A DNA stretch of 34,639 nucleotides from Acidimicrobiia bacterium (GTDB lineage: Bacteria > Actinomycetota > Acidimicrobiia > Acidimicrobiales > Bin134), in the NCBI GenBank assembly GCA_022821105.1, contig JAJEEH010000297.1, forward strand, positions 1 to 34,639, given 5' to 3'. How positions within the stretch are numbered: the first letter of the stretch is position 1; every line of letters begins with the position of its first letter. Below the pieces are notes generated by a model. The model ran no database searches, was not told the origin of the DNA, and saw nothing but the letters and a program-made list of their open reading frames with translations. This document shows, piece after piece, positions 17,237 through 25,655 of this stretch. A program made the translations under genes and the position numbers.

Positions 17237-18796
17237 CTAGCCCGGTCCTCGCAGGACGCGGGTTTTGCCGTACATGGAGCCGAACAGCAGCCGGCCGTCG
17301 TCGTCCACGGTGACCCCCGCACCGATGGTGTTGAACTTGGAGCCCCCCAGCACGTAGTGAAACTGCGACTCCCCGGTAGCCCAGTCGGCGGCCTCGATGG
17401 TCCAGCGGCCGTCGCGGACGCCGCAGGTGTACACAAGCCCGCTCTCCTCAGCCACGAAGGGCACCGAGTTGGGCGAGGAGATGTCGAGGTTGACCCACGC
17501 CTCCTTCAGCTCCCGGGCCACTGGATCCCACTCGTATTTGTGGAGGCCGCGGGGCTGGTACTCCGGCTTGTGGCCGAGCATGAAGCACAGCATCCGAGCC
17601 GCTTGAGCGGGAAAGCCGTCGGGGATCGAGGCCGGCTCGTTGTTCACCGTCATGGCGCCGTAGCCCGACACCGTGATCGACTGTTCGGTCTTGATCTCGG
17701 CCAGATCGGGATTTCCCATGTTGGCCGGCCCAATACCGGCGATGCGCCGGTCGGGCGCATTGGGCAGCTGCTCCCAGTCGTCGGGGATCTCGTCTCGCCA
17801 CAACAGGGTGATGTTGACAACGTCGTCGCCGTCGCCGATCACCACGAACTTGTCCTCGTCGGGGCCGAAGCCCATCAGCGAGGGCGTTGTTCCCGAACCG
17901 CAGCCGCCGCCGTTGCGGTAGGGCACGGTCCAGCACCCGTGGGCGGGGTCGTCGGTGAGCTCGGATCCCGTCCAGCGCAGCTTGTGGTGGTGGTCGTTGG
18001 ACGACACGTAGATGCCGTTGTCGCTGTCCACGCAAATGCTGGTGCGGACCCAGCCGTACCCCGTATTGCCCCGCTCTGCTGCCCGCTGGGCGCAGTACTC
18101 CGCGGCGGTCTCGGCCCCGCCGGGGAGCTGGAGGGCGTGGTAGGCGCTGAAGTCGCGCTCGAGGACCACTACCCAGCCATGATCGGTGGACATCACCAGC
18201 TTGCCGTCGAAGGTCATGTTCATCCCCACAAAGAAGCCCTCGATGTGGACGGGCTTGTTCCACCGGCTCCGCTCCACAATGGGCGACGCCGGGTCGGACG
18301 GATCGGTCTCCACATAGGCCACCGCGTGGTCCTTGCGGCCCAGAAACAGGGTGTGGTCGCAGTCCAGCAGCGCATAGACCCCGTCGATGCCGGTCATGAA
18401 CTTCATCGACATCTCGATGGCGTGCTCGATGGCCTCCCAGCCGTCCTTCTCGTCGAAGCCTCGGAGATATCCCTCCAACTCGGCTACGGGGGTGCGCCCC
18501 TCCCCGCCGACGATTTCATGGTCGGCCAGCACCTCAAGGGTCTCGTAGTCGAGCTTGACGATGTTCTGGCGGCCGTTGCTCCACACCACCCGGCGGCCGT
18601 CGGGATAGATCCCAGACGTCAGGGGGCCGAAGTGGCACGGGCCGAGCCACGCGTATTGCAGGTCGGCCTCCTCGTCGAGCACTTCGGTGGGTCCCTCTGG
18701 CCCCCGCCAGGGAACGTTGTCCTGCTGATCGCACCGCCCATGGGCGATGCCATAGGAAGATGAGGCAAGAAACGGATTAGCGGGGGCGCTGGTCAT
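17237..18796 (-). CDS. Unrecognised 519-residue protein, probably a cytosolic beta-propeller
   Basis: I do not recognise the family. The protein has no signal peptide or membrane helix. It is rich in Gly, Asp, Trp and aromatic strand-like segments that recur roughly every 50-70 residues: DGRRVVWSNGRQNIVKLD, DGVYALLDCDHTLFLGRKD, DGKLVMSTDHGWVVVLERD, SDNGIYVSSNDHHHKLRW, DDDGRLLFGSMYGKTRVLRG. Each resembles a blade where a residue pair turns and a value is read out, as in PQQ- or SMP30-like propellers. Possible metal ligands are the DHHHK run and scattered Asp/His. Codon choice looks like the neighbours. It is downstream of the divergent gap with the AsnC-like gene and upstream of galE on the same strand. 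No catalytic assignment is justified. Confidence 0.75.
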   Translation of the reverse strand: MTSAPANPFLASSSYGIAHGRCDQQDNVPWRGPEGPTEVLDEEADLQYAWLGPCHFGPLTSGIYPDGRRVVWSNGRQNIVKLDYETLEVLADHEIVGGEGRTPVAELEGYLRGFDEKDGWEAIEHAIEMSMKFMTGIDGVYALLDCDHTLFLGRKDHAVAYVETDPSDPASPIVERSRWNKPVHIEGFFVGMNMTFDGKLVMSTDHGWVVVLERDFSAYHALQLPGGAETAAEYCAQRAAERGNTGYGWVRTSICVDSDNGIYVSSNDHHHKLRWTGSELTDDPAHGCWTVPYRNGGGCGSGTTPSLMGFGPDEDKFVVIGDGDDVVNITLLWRDEIPDDWEQLPNAPDRRIAGIGPANMGNPDLAEIKTEQSITVSGYGAMTVNNEPASIPDGFPAQAARMLCFMLGHKPEYQPRGLHKYEWDPVARELKEAWVNLDISSPNSVPFVAEESGLVYTCGVRDGRWTIEAADWATGESQFHYVLGGSKFNTIGAGVTVDDDGRLLFGSMYGKTRVLRGPG

Positions 18797-18853
18797 AGGC
18801 CTACATCATTGCGCCGGTTCAAGCCCGTTATCCCACCGAAGCCGATCTTTGGT

Positions 18854-18859
18854 TACGAT
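18854..18859 (+). promoter_or_regulatory. Candidate -10 element for the AsnC-like gene
   Basis: TACGAT lies 29 bases before the GTG, leaving a short leader that contains the GGAGGTG ribosome site at 18873-18882. The -35 is not evident. Confidence 0.3.
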
Positions 18860-18888
18860 GCGGGATAGCCAACCGGAGGTGTAGTCAC

Positions 18889-19125
18889 GTGGGTGTCAGC
18901 TCTTATGTTCTGATCCAAACCGAAATGGACAAGGCCCGTCAGGTGGCCGAGGCCATCCGCGAGATCGATGGTGTGGTCATTTCTGAGATCATGACCGGCC
19001 CGTACGATGTGATCGCCAAGGCCGAGGCTGAATCCATGGATCAGCTGGGTCGCCTGGTGGTGAGCCAGATCCAGATGGTTGACGGCATCACCAGGACCCT
19101 CACCTGCCCCGTCGTAAACCTCTAA
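18889..19125 (+). CDS. Stand-alone Lrp/AsnC ligand-binding (RAM) domain protein
   Basis: The 78-residue protein consists only of the effector-binding alpha/beta domain of Lrp/AsnC regulators: SSYVLIQTEMDKARQVAEAIREIDGV, the glycine-containing MTGPYDVIAKAEAE, and a final IDGI-like strand region ending TLTCPVVNL. There is no helix-turn-helix. Such short forms assemble into rings and may bind amino acids or partner full-length regulators; the ligand here is unknown. GTG at 18889 follows GGAGGTG by about nine bases. The gene stands alone between a divergent and a convergent neighbour. Confidence 0.88.
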   Translation: MGVSSYVLIQTEMDKARQVAEAIREIDGVVISEIMTGPYDVIAKAEAESMDQLGRLVVSQIQMVDGITRTLTCPVVNL

Positions 19126-19153
19126 CTCAGCTCGTGGTCCCCGGCTAGCTGAG
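19126..19153. terminator. Possible bidirectional terminator hairpin
   Basis: CTCAGCT (19126-19132) pairs with AGCTGAG (19147-19153) around a 14-base loop, between the stop codons of two convergent genes. There is no T-run on either side, so it would be an atypical terminator. Confidence 0.3.
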
Positions 19154-19531
19154 GATCATGGCCCGGATGGCCAAACCGGCCAGAAAGAAGCTGCCGCCGG
19201 CATAGAGCAGCTCACGCCGGTGGGCGAGCTGGATTCGATAGGCGTAGACAATGGCCACCGCGGCAATGGCCGCAAAGCCGTAGAGGCGGTGCAGGTCTCC
19301 AGGATCGGCCCCCGAGCGGTTTTCCAGCACCACGCCCACGATCACCTGGGCGAAGATCGCCCCTTGGGCCACGGCGATGAACGCCCACAACGGCCAACCG
19401 CGCAACCGCGGTCGAAAGTGGGCGCCCAGAGCCCATCCGCCGGCAGCGGCGTTGGCCAGCATCACCACCCAGGAGAACCAGTCGTGGAAACCGGCCAGTT
19501 GCGCGGCGGCGAGAACCGAGGCGGTGCTCAC
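19145..19531 (-). CDS. Small integral membrane protein with about four helices
   Basis: The 128 residues from GTG 19531 are mostly hydrophobic and form about four membrane helices: around 15-35 (FSWVVMLANAAAGGWALG), 45-68 (WPLWAFIAVAQGAIFAQVIVGVV), 82-98 (LYGFAAIAAVAIVYAY) and 108-127. A conserved-looking ENRSG...DLHRLYG loop sits between helices two and three. I do not recognise a named family. The start overlaps the PIG-L stop by four bases (GTGA), so the two are probably translated together; a longer frame from 19588 would run inside the PIG-L gene and is less likely. Confidence 0.8.
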   Translation of the reverse strand: MSTASVLAAAQLAGFHDWFSWVVMLANAAAGGWALGAHFRPRLRGWPLWAFIAVAQGAIFAQVIVGVVLENRSGADPGDLHRLYGFAAIAAVAIVYAYRIQLAHRRELLYAGGSFFLAGLAIRAMILS

Positions 19532-20328
19532 CTGAACAAGTCGGTGGCGAAATCGCCTGTCCGGGGCGGTCCGGGAGCCACGAACCACTCAGTGCTGAAT
19601 GCGTCGGCAAACTGCTCGTCGGTCATGGTGCCGAAGAAGGACTCGGCGGTGATCTGGCTGGTATGGGCCAACATGGCGGCCCGCTTGCGCTCCAGATAGG
19701 CGCTCACGTCTACTGCGTGGGTTATGTCGGCTTCCTCGGTGCCGAAATCATCGCCCTCGAACCGCTCGATCTGCTCAGCGTCCATCTCCTCCATCGCCTC
19801 GGCAAACGACTCAACCTCGGCCATCTGGCGCTTGATCTGAGTGCGATTCATGGTCACATAGAACACTCTTTCAACCCCGGCCTGGCGAGCGGCTTCCACC
19901 CCCACCCGATGAACTTGGATGTGGTCGGGGTGGCCGTAGCCGCCGTGGTCGTCGTACACGGTGAGCACGTCGGCGGACTCCTCGGCCAGGATCCTGGCCA
20001 CCCGCTCCACCGCCTCGCCAAAGTCAGCTTGCCAAAAGCAGTCCGGGTTGTCGTTGGCCTCGTCGCCGGCCATACCCGAGTCCTCATAGCCCGAGAACTC
20101 CACCCGATGGGCGCCGATGATCTCGGCCGCGTCAAAAGTCTCTGCTGTTCGCCGCTCGCCCAGTGTTTCGCCCGGGCTCAGCGCATCGGGAGCCACCTCG
20201 CCTTGCTCTCCCTTGGTGGCCACCACCAGCACCACCCGGTGGCCCTCGTCGGCCGCCTTCATCATGGTGCCCGAAGTGGCGATGGCCTCGTCGTCGGGAT
20301 GGGCGTGGAAGTTCACCATCGTGCCCAC
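19528..20328 (-). CDS. PIG-L/LmbE-family deacetylase
   Basis: These zinc enzymes remove acetyl groups from N-acetylglucosamine-like substrates; MshB and Mca of mycothiol metabolism are members. The zinc-site motif HPDDE is at 9-13, and the second site, YGHPDHIQVHR, lies around 125-135. A glutamate/aspartate-rich segment follows near 180-205. The 266-residue length is near the family norm. The GTG start overlaps the racemase stop by one base (TAGTG). Without other mycothiol genes in view I do not call it mshB or mca. It lies between the racemase and the small membrane protein in one tight unit. Confidence 0.9.
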   Translation of the reverse strand: MGTMVNFHAHPDDEAIATSGTMMKAADEGHRVVLVVATKGEQGEVAPDALSPGETLGERRTAETFDAAEIIGAHRVEFSGYEDSGMAGDEANDNPDCFWQADFGEAVERVARILAEESADVLTVYDDHGGYGHPDHIQVHRVGVEAARQAGVERVFYVTMNRTQIKRQMAEVESFAEAMEEMDAEQIERFEGDDFGTEEADITHAVDVSAYLERKRAAMLAHTSQITAESFFGTMTDEQFADAFSTEWFVAPGPPRTGDFATDLFR

Positions 20329-21464
20329 TATCTGACGGCCCCCGATTCTTGCAGGGCGGCCACCCCGGCGGCATCGAAACCCCAGTCGGCCAGCGCATCG
20401 GCAGTGTGTTCACCAGGATGGGGGGCAGGACGGGCAACCTGGGGCCGGGTGCGGCTGAACCGGGGTGCCGGGCCGGGCTGGGGAATCCCCCCCACTTCGA
20501 CGAACGTGCCCCGGGCGGCATTGTGGGGATGCTCGGGAGCCTCGGCCAGGCTGAGCACCGGCGCGAAGCAGACGTCGGAGCCGTCGAGGATCTCGCACCA
20601 CTCGTCTCGGGTCCTGGCCTTGACTGCCTCGGTGATCCGGACCCGCATTTCCGGCCATGTGGAACGGTCGTTCTGGTCGATCCCTTGAGCATCTATTCCC
20701 AGCTTCTCCACCATCTCGGCGAAGAACTGCGGCTCCAGCGAGCCCAGTGAGATGTACTCGCCGTCGGCGCACTCGTAGACGTCGTAGAACCAGGCCCCGG
20801 TGTCCAGCAGGTTGGTGCCTCGAGACCCCCACGCTCCCAGGGCGTGCATGCCATAGATCATGGTGATGAGCAGGGCCGAGCCCTCCACCATGGAGGCGTC
20901 CACCACCTGGCCCTGGCCCGAGGTGCGGGCCTCCAGCATTCCGGCCAGCATCCCGAGGGCCAACAGCATCCCTCCCCCGCCGAAGTCGCCGGCCAGGTTC
21001 ACCGGCGGCACCGGCGCCTCCCCTTCCCGGCCGATGGCCCCCAGCACGCCCGACAAGGCGATGTAGTTGATGTCGTGGCCGGCCATAGACGCATACGGGC
21101 CGTCTTGGCCCCAACCGGTCATGCGCCCGTAAACCAGCCGGGGATTGCGGGCCAGGCATTCCTCAGGGCCGATGCCCAAGCGCTCGGCCACCCCGGGGCG
21201 GAAACCCTCGATCAGCCCGTCGGCGCTCTCCACCAGCCTCAACACCGTCTCCACTCCGTCGGGGTGCTTGAGGTCGACGCCCACACTGCGGCGCCCTCGG
21301 TTCAGCACGTCGAAATGGGGGGTGTCGGGAATCTCGTCTCGAACCCGGTCGGCCCGATCCACTCGCACCACATCGGCTCCCAGGTCGGCCAGCATCATGG
21401 CAGCAAATGGCCCTGGCCCGATGCCGGCGATCTCTACCACACGAATGCCTTTGAGCGGTCCCAT
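20328..21464 (-). CDS. Alpha-methylacyl-CoA racemase (CaiB/BaiF family III CoA-transferase fold)
   Basis: The enzyme epimerises 2-methyl-branched acyl-CoAs so they can enter beta-oxidation, for branched fatty acids or sterol side chains. The 378 residues begin GIRVVEIAGIGPGPFAAMMLADLGADVVRVDR-like, the CoA-binding signature. The three residues known as the catalytic set in the mycobacterial enzyme are all present: His130 in AGHDINY, Asp160 in LAGDFGGGG and Glu244 in SLEPQFF. This favours racemase over CoA-transferase. The ATG at 21464 has AGGAGG four bases upstream; a longer frame to 21674 has no support. It heads the unit with the deacetylase and membrane protein. Confidence 0.9.
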   Translation of the reverse strand: MGPLKGIRVVEIAGIGPGPFAAMMLADLGADVVRVDRADRVRDEIPDTPHFDVLNRGRRSVGVDLKHPDGVETVLRLVESADGLIEGFRPGVAERLGIGPEECLARNPRLVYGRMTGWGQDGPYASMAGHDINYIALSGVLGAIGREGEAPVPPVNLAGDFGGGGMLLALGMLAGMLEARTSGQGQVVDASMVEGSALLITMIYGMHALGAWGSRGTNLLDTGAWFYDVYECADGEYISLGSLEPQFFAEMVEKLGIDAQGIDQNDRSTWPEMRVRITEAVKARTRDEWCEILDGSDVCFAPVLSLAEAPEHPHNAARGTFVEVGGIPQPGPAPRFSRTRPQVARPAPHPGEHTADALADWGFDAAGVAALQESGAVR

Positions 21465-21553
21465 GCTTCCTCCTGAGCTCTCCACCGCTGGGACAGTACC
21501 CGCAATACCGGCAAACGGGGCAGCCCGAGATAGCGCTGTCCTTGCTCGACCAA

Positions 21554-21904
21554 TCAGCCCCAGCCCAATTCGTCCAGGCGGTCGTCCTCGATGCCGAAGT
21601 GGTGGGCAATTTCGTGAATGACGGTGATGCCTACCTGCTCTACCACCTCGGACTCCGTGTCGCACCCCTCGCAAATCGGCAGTCGGTAGATGTAGATGCG
21701 GTCGGGGAGCACCATCTCTCCCCCGCCGTAATCGCCCCGGTCAGTGAGGGGCACACCGTCGTACAGACCCCAGATATCCGGATCCTCGCCCTCGTCCTCT
21801 ACCAATACGGCCACGTTCTCCATCAGCTCGGCCAGATCATCGGGAATCATGTCCAGCGCCTGCCCCACCAACGCCTCAAACCGCTCCCGAGAAACCGCAA
21901 CCAT
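21554..21904 (-). CDS. Small zincin-like metallopeptidase family protein
   Basis: The C-terminal HEIAHHFGIEDDRLDELGWG is the signature of the minimal zincin (DUF1025-like) family common in actinobacteria: HExxH with a downstream aspartate/glutamate. The first part (RFEALVGQALDMIPDDLAELMENVAVLVED) also matches. The length is 116 residues from ATG 21904, with GGGAGG nine bases upstream; ATG 21913 is possible but lies directly against the GGGAGG. Proteolytic activity has been doubtful for the family, so I call only the fold. Confidence 0.88.
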   Translation of the reverse strand: MVAVSRERFEALVGQALDMIPDDLAELMENVAVLVEDEGEDPDIWGLYDGVPLTDRGDYGGGEMVLPDRIYIYRLPICEGCDTESEVVEQVGITVIHEIAHHFGIEDDRLDELGWG

Positions 21905-21970
21905 CCCCGCCATCCTCCCACAAGACTGAAGCCCTTTGACCTGGTGCAATGGAAGTGTCACCAGGATCGA

Positions 21971-21976
21971 TACCTT
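21971..21976 (+). promoter_or_regulatory. Candidate -10 element for leaderless UvrD-like gene
   Basis: TACCTT is followed by six bases and the GTG at 21983. A TTGACC hexamer is further upstream (21936-21941), but the spacing is too long for it to be a normal -35. Confidence 0.4.
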
Positions 21977-21982
21977 GGTGGT

Positions 21983-23431
21983 GTGACCGGGTTGGAGGGG
22001 CTCTTGGATGGGCTGAACGAGCGGCAGCTGGGTGCGGTAGAGGCACCGGAGACTCCGCTTTGCATCCGGGCGGGGGCGGGAACCGGCAAGACCAGGGTGC
22101 TCACCCGCAGGATTGCCCACCAAGCCGACATCGGCGCTATCGACCCCAAGCGCACGCTGGCCCTCACGTTTACCCGTAAGGCGGCCGACGAGCTGCGAGA
22201 CCGCCTGGCCAGGCTAGGACTTCGGGATTCAGTGAGTGCGGGCACCTTCCACAGCGCGGCGTTCGCCCAGTTGCGCACCCGCTGGGCCGAGCGGGGAGTT
22301 CGGCCCCCAGATCTCATCCAAGACAAGCGAGGCCTCGTGGCCCGAGTGGCAAAGCAGGCCGGGATGCAACTGGCCAATACCGAGGTCCAAGATGCAATGA
22401 CCGAGATCGAGTGGGCCAAGGCTCGTCGCATCACCTCCGACGACTACCCCGAGGCGGCTACCAGTCTCCGCCGGTGGCCAGCCTTGAATCATGGCGCGAT
22501 TGCCGACCTCTATCAGCGATACGAAGCCGAGAAGACCAAGCGAAGGGTGGTGGATTTCGATGATCTGCTCATCCTGGCTCTGCGCGACCTCACCGACGAC
22601 GCGGACTACGCCGAGGCCCGCCGATGGAGCTACCGGCACCTGTTCATCGATGAATTTCAGGATGTGAACCGGCTCCAGTTCGACTTGCTCCGGGCCTGGC
22701 TGGGAGATCTCAACGACCTGTGCGCGGTGGGCGACCCCAATCAGGCGATCTACAGCTGGAATGGCGCGGACTCTGACTACATTGCGCGCTTCACCGACTG
22801 GTTCCCCGGTGCTGAAGTACTCGACTTAGTAGACAACTACCGCTCCACTCCGCAGATTCTGGCCGCGGGCCGGGCGGTACTGCCGGCCGGCGCGGCCACC
22901 TTGATCTCCCACAGCCTGGACGGTCCCCGGCCGACGGCGAGCACCCACGTCGACGATTTCGACGAGGCGGCCACCATCGCTCGAGCACTGCGCGATGCCA
23001 AGGGCCCCGAGATGGCGTGGTCGTCGATGGCCGTGCTGGCCCGAACCAATGCCCAAACGGCCAAGCTGGCCACTGCTCTGGACAAAGCGCAGATCCCCTG
23101 TCGAGTTCGCATCGACTCCCACCGCGCCGTTTACGGCGCCGAAGCAGTCACGCCCGACGGCGCCGACGCAGTGGATGTTGCCACCTTCCATGCGGCCAAG
23201 GGGCTGGAGTGGCCCATTGTCCACCTGGCCGGCATGGAACAGGGCCTGGTGCCGATCAGCCGGGCTCAGACACCAGCCGAGGTCGCCGAGGAGCAACGGT
23301 TGCTCTATGTGGCCATCACCAGAGCCGAGCGGGAGCTGCACTGCCACTGGGCTGCTGAGCGGGCCTTCGGCGACCGGATTGCCGCCCGCTCCCCCTCGCC
23401 CTACCTCAACGCCATTCTCAGCGTCCCTTGA
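21983..23431 (+). CDS. UvrD2-like superfamily 1 helicase lacking the 2B insertion
   Basis: All SF1A helicase motifs are present: Walker A GAGTGKT (31-37), motif Ia LTFTRKAADEL, motif II FIDEFQD (about 220), motif III AVGDPNQAIYSWNGAD, motif IV DNYRSTPQIL (about 285), motif V ATFHAAKGLEW (about 399) and motif VI LYVAITRAERE (about 441). The sequence closely resembles mycobacterial UvrD2 in its N-terminal half. Total length is only 482 residues. Motifs IV and V are about 110 residues apart instead of roughly 280 as in UvrD, so the 2B subdomain is missing, and no HRDC or cysteine cluster follows. The GTG start is supported by TACCTT six bases upstream; TTG 22004 behind GGAGG is an alternative. 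Confidence 0.9.
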   Translation: MTGLEGLLDGLNERQLGAVEAPETPLCIRAGAGTGKTRVLTRRIAHQADIGAIDPKRTLALTFTRKAADELRDRLARLGLRDSVSAGTFHSAAFAQLRTRWAERGVRPPDLIQDKRGLVARVAKQAGMQLANTEVQDAMTEIEWAKARRITSDDYPEAATSLRRWPALNHGAIADLYQRYEAEKTKRRVVDFDDLLILALRDLTDDADYAEARRWSYRHLFIDEFQDVNRLQFDLLRAWLGDLNDLCAVGDPNQAIYSWNGADSDYIARFTDWFPGAEVLDLVDNYRSTPQILAAGRAVLPAGAATLISHSLDGPRPTASTHVDDFDEAATIARALRDAKGPEMAWSSMAVLARTNAQTAKLATALDKAQIPCRVRIDSHRAVYGAEAVTPDGADAVDVATFHAAKGLEWPIVHLAGMEQGLVPISRAQTPAEVAEEQRLLYVAITRAERELHCHWAAERAFGDRIAARSPSPYLNAILSVP

Positions 23432-23439
23432 GCCGGCTA

Positions 23440-25614
23440 CTAGAGGTCGAACGGGATGAGCACCACCACCACGGTGGCGTCGCAATCTCGGAGCACCTGC
23501 TCCACCCGATGACCCAAGAACGGGCGGTCGCCGACGCGGCGGAGGTTGGCACCCATTACCACCAGATCGGCCTCTATGTCTCGTGACAGCTTCAAAATCT
23601 CATCGGCCGGCGAAGTGCCATCCATGACAATCGTCTGGGTTGTTGCCCCGAGTTCGATGGCAAGCGTCTCCGCTTGGGCTACCACTTGCACGCCGACGAT
23701 GGAGCCGCTGCGGGCAATCATCCTGCGGCTGAACAGCGACGGCAGTCCGGCGGGTTCACTCCTAACGGTGTTGACGTGGGTGAGGTGCAACTCGGTGCCG
23801 AGCTGGGCGCTGAGGTTGAAGGCCACCTCCTGGGCGGCCCGCGACACCGGGCTGCCGGTTACCGGCACCACCGCCCGGCTGTACGCCCCGGGCAGGGGCC
23901 GGTCGAGGTTTCTGGCCCGGCGCACCACCACCACCGGGATTGGGCTCTCCGACAAGACCCCGTCAACCAGGGGCGAGATCACCTGCATAGTGTCGGCGTA
24001 ATCCTGAGCGCCCAGCCCTATTACCCCGAATCCCAGCCGACTCTCGTCGATGATGGCTCGAACGGGGTCGTCGTGACGCACCCGCCGGTGCTCCAAAGAG
24101 CGGTCGTGCAAAACGTTGCGCAGTGGCGTGATGTCCACCTCGGCATCGCGGTCGGCCACCGTGAGCACAGTGGCCCCGGCCTCGATCGGCCAGGCGAAGT
24201 GCAGAACTTGGGCAGCAGCGATGGACTCCGGTCCGCCCCGGCTGGGCAGCAGAAGCCGGGAGGTTCGCACCACCAGATTGCGGCTCAGCGCCTGCTCCCG
24301 GCCCAGCCGCTCCTGCTCATCGGGAGTGCCCTGCCAGTTGTTCACCACCCCTCGCAGCGTGGCCGAGGCGAATAGCGAAGTGAGCACCGGCACCAGCACG
24401 ATCACCGAGAAGGCAGTGGGGCTGAACACCCCGACAGACAGTCCCACGGTGGCGATGACGATCTCAAGGGTCCCTCGGGCGTTCAGCCCTGCACCCAGGG
24501 CCAGTCCTGCCCGGTGGGTGCGGCCCGCGAGGCGGGCGCCCCCATAGGCCCCGGCAAATTTGAAGACGATCGCCACCGCAAGCACGATCAAGGCCCACCA
24601 AAGGGCTTCGGCGTTGTTCAACAAGCGGAGATCTACCTGCAAGCCGGCGGTGGCGAAGAAGACCGGCGCGAACAAGGCGTTGGTCAGGCCTTCGAGGTGA
24701 TGGATCACGTCGTCGTGCTGGAATCGGGACCGGTGCAGCACCACCCCGGCGACAAACGCCCCTAACACCGCTTCCACCTTCAGCCACTCAGTGGCCACTC
24801 CGAATCCCAGCATGGTCACCATGGCCACGGCCAGTGCCGCGGCCAGGCTGCCCCCAGTGCGCCGCACCTGCCGCAACAGCAGGTCCACCAGACGCTGGCC
24901 CACCGTCAGCGCCAGCACCCCGAATGCCGCAATCCCCCCCAGCGTGACCAACACCTGCCCAGCCGACACTTCCCCTGAGGTGGCCAAGCCGGTGAACACG
25001 CCCAACAAGATCCAGCCGACTACATCGTTGGCCATGCCCGCGGCCACGGTGATCTGGCCGAAGTCCCGGCGCATCAGGCCCAGCTCGCTCAGGATCTTGG
25101 CCACCACCGCCAAAGACGACACGGCGAGCGCCAGGGCCACGAACAGCGTGAATGTGAGCCGCTCAGCATCCTCACCCAAGAACAGGGAGGGCAGCAATAG
25201 GCCGACCACGATACCCCCGATGAGCGGCACCAACAGGCTGCCCGTGGTGACCAGCAGCGCGGACCGCCCCAGCTTGGTGATGAGCCCCAAGTCGGTCTCG
25301 AATCCGGTCACCACCAAGAGCAGAACCACCCCCATCCAGCTGACCGCGGCCAGCAGAGTCCATTGCGAGCCCTGGCCGATCTCAGGCAAGAACCACTCGA
25401 AGCCCGACTCCCACACCACCCCGAACACCGACGGCCCCAGCACCAGACCGGCCAGCAACGCCCCCACCACCGAAGGCAGCCCCACCTTGCGCATGACCGC
25501 ACCGAAGAGATGGGAGACGGCCACCAGCACCAGGATGTTGACCCAAAAGATCAGCAGGTTATGGCCATGCCCCGCCGGATCAGTCGCGGTCGAGGCCGCC
25601 CACAACCCCGTCAC
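23440..25614 (-). CDS. CPA2 cation:proton antiporter with tandem universal-stress domains
   Basis: The first 420 or so residues are membrane helices of the KefB/NapA-like CPA2 family, starting with LLIFWVNILVLVAVSHLFGAVMRKVGLPSVVG and including the family's GLVLGPSVFG and AGMANDVVGWILLG, where the Asp is the ion/proton site. A soluble part of about 300 residues follows with two universal-stress-protein-like repeats. The last has VMGANLRRVGDRPFLGHRVEQVL, the ATP-binding G-x2-G-x9-G motif in relaxed form. The GTG start has GGGAG upstream. It follows xth by 41 bases on the same strand and converges on the helicase gene eight bases away. It probably exchanges Na+ or K+ for protons, with stress-linked control inferred from the USP domains. 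Confidence 0.9.
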   Translation of the reverse strand: MTGLWAASTATDPAGHGHNLLIFWVNILVLVAVSHLFGAVMRKVGLPSVVGALLAGLVLGPSVFGVVWESGFEWFLPEIGQGSQWTLLAAVSWMGVVLLLVVTGFETDLGLITKLGRSALLVTTGSLLVPLIGGIVVGLLLPSLFLGEDAERLTFTLFVALALAVSSLAVVAKILSELGLMRRDFGQITVAAGMANDVVGWILLGVFTGLATSGEVSAGQVLVTLGGIAAFGVLALTVGQRLVDLLLRQVRRTGGSLAAALAVAMVTMLGFGVATEWLKVEAVLGAFVAGVVLHRSRFQHDDVIHHLEGLTNALFAPVFFATAGLQVDLRLLNNAEALWWALIVLAVAIVFKFAGAYGGARLAGRTHRAGLALGAGLNARGTLEIVIATVGLSVGVFSPTAFSVIVLVPVLTSLFASATLRGVVNNWQGTPDEQERLGREQALSRNLVVRTSRLLLPSRGGPESIAAAQVLHFAWPIEAGATVLTVADRDAEVDITPLRNVLHDRSLEHRRVRHDDPVRAIIDESRLGFGVIGLGAQDYADTMQVISPLVDGVLSESPIPVVVVRRARNLDRPLPGAYSRAVVPVTGSPVSRAAQEVAFNLSAQLGTELHLTHVNTVRSEPAGLPSLFSRRMIARSGSIVGVQVVAQAETLAIELGATTQTIVMDGTSPADEILKLSRDIEADLVVMGANLRRVGDRPFLGHRVEQVLRDCDATVVVVLIPFDL

Positions 25615-25655
25615 GCCTCAATCTCCCAATCCGCCAACCACGCCCCCATCATGCC

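Noticed and set aside
19528-20328. Naming the deacetylase MshB or Mca and inferring a mycothiol locus
   Set aside because: No other mycothiol gene is present and the motifs are common to the whole PIG-L family.
21955-21990. Imperfect inverted repeat GTCACCA / TGGTGGTGTGAC before the helicase gene
   Set aside because: The arms match only with a five-base bulge; too weak to call an operator.
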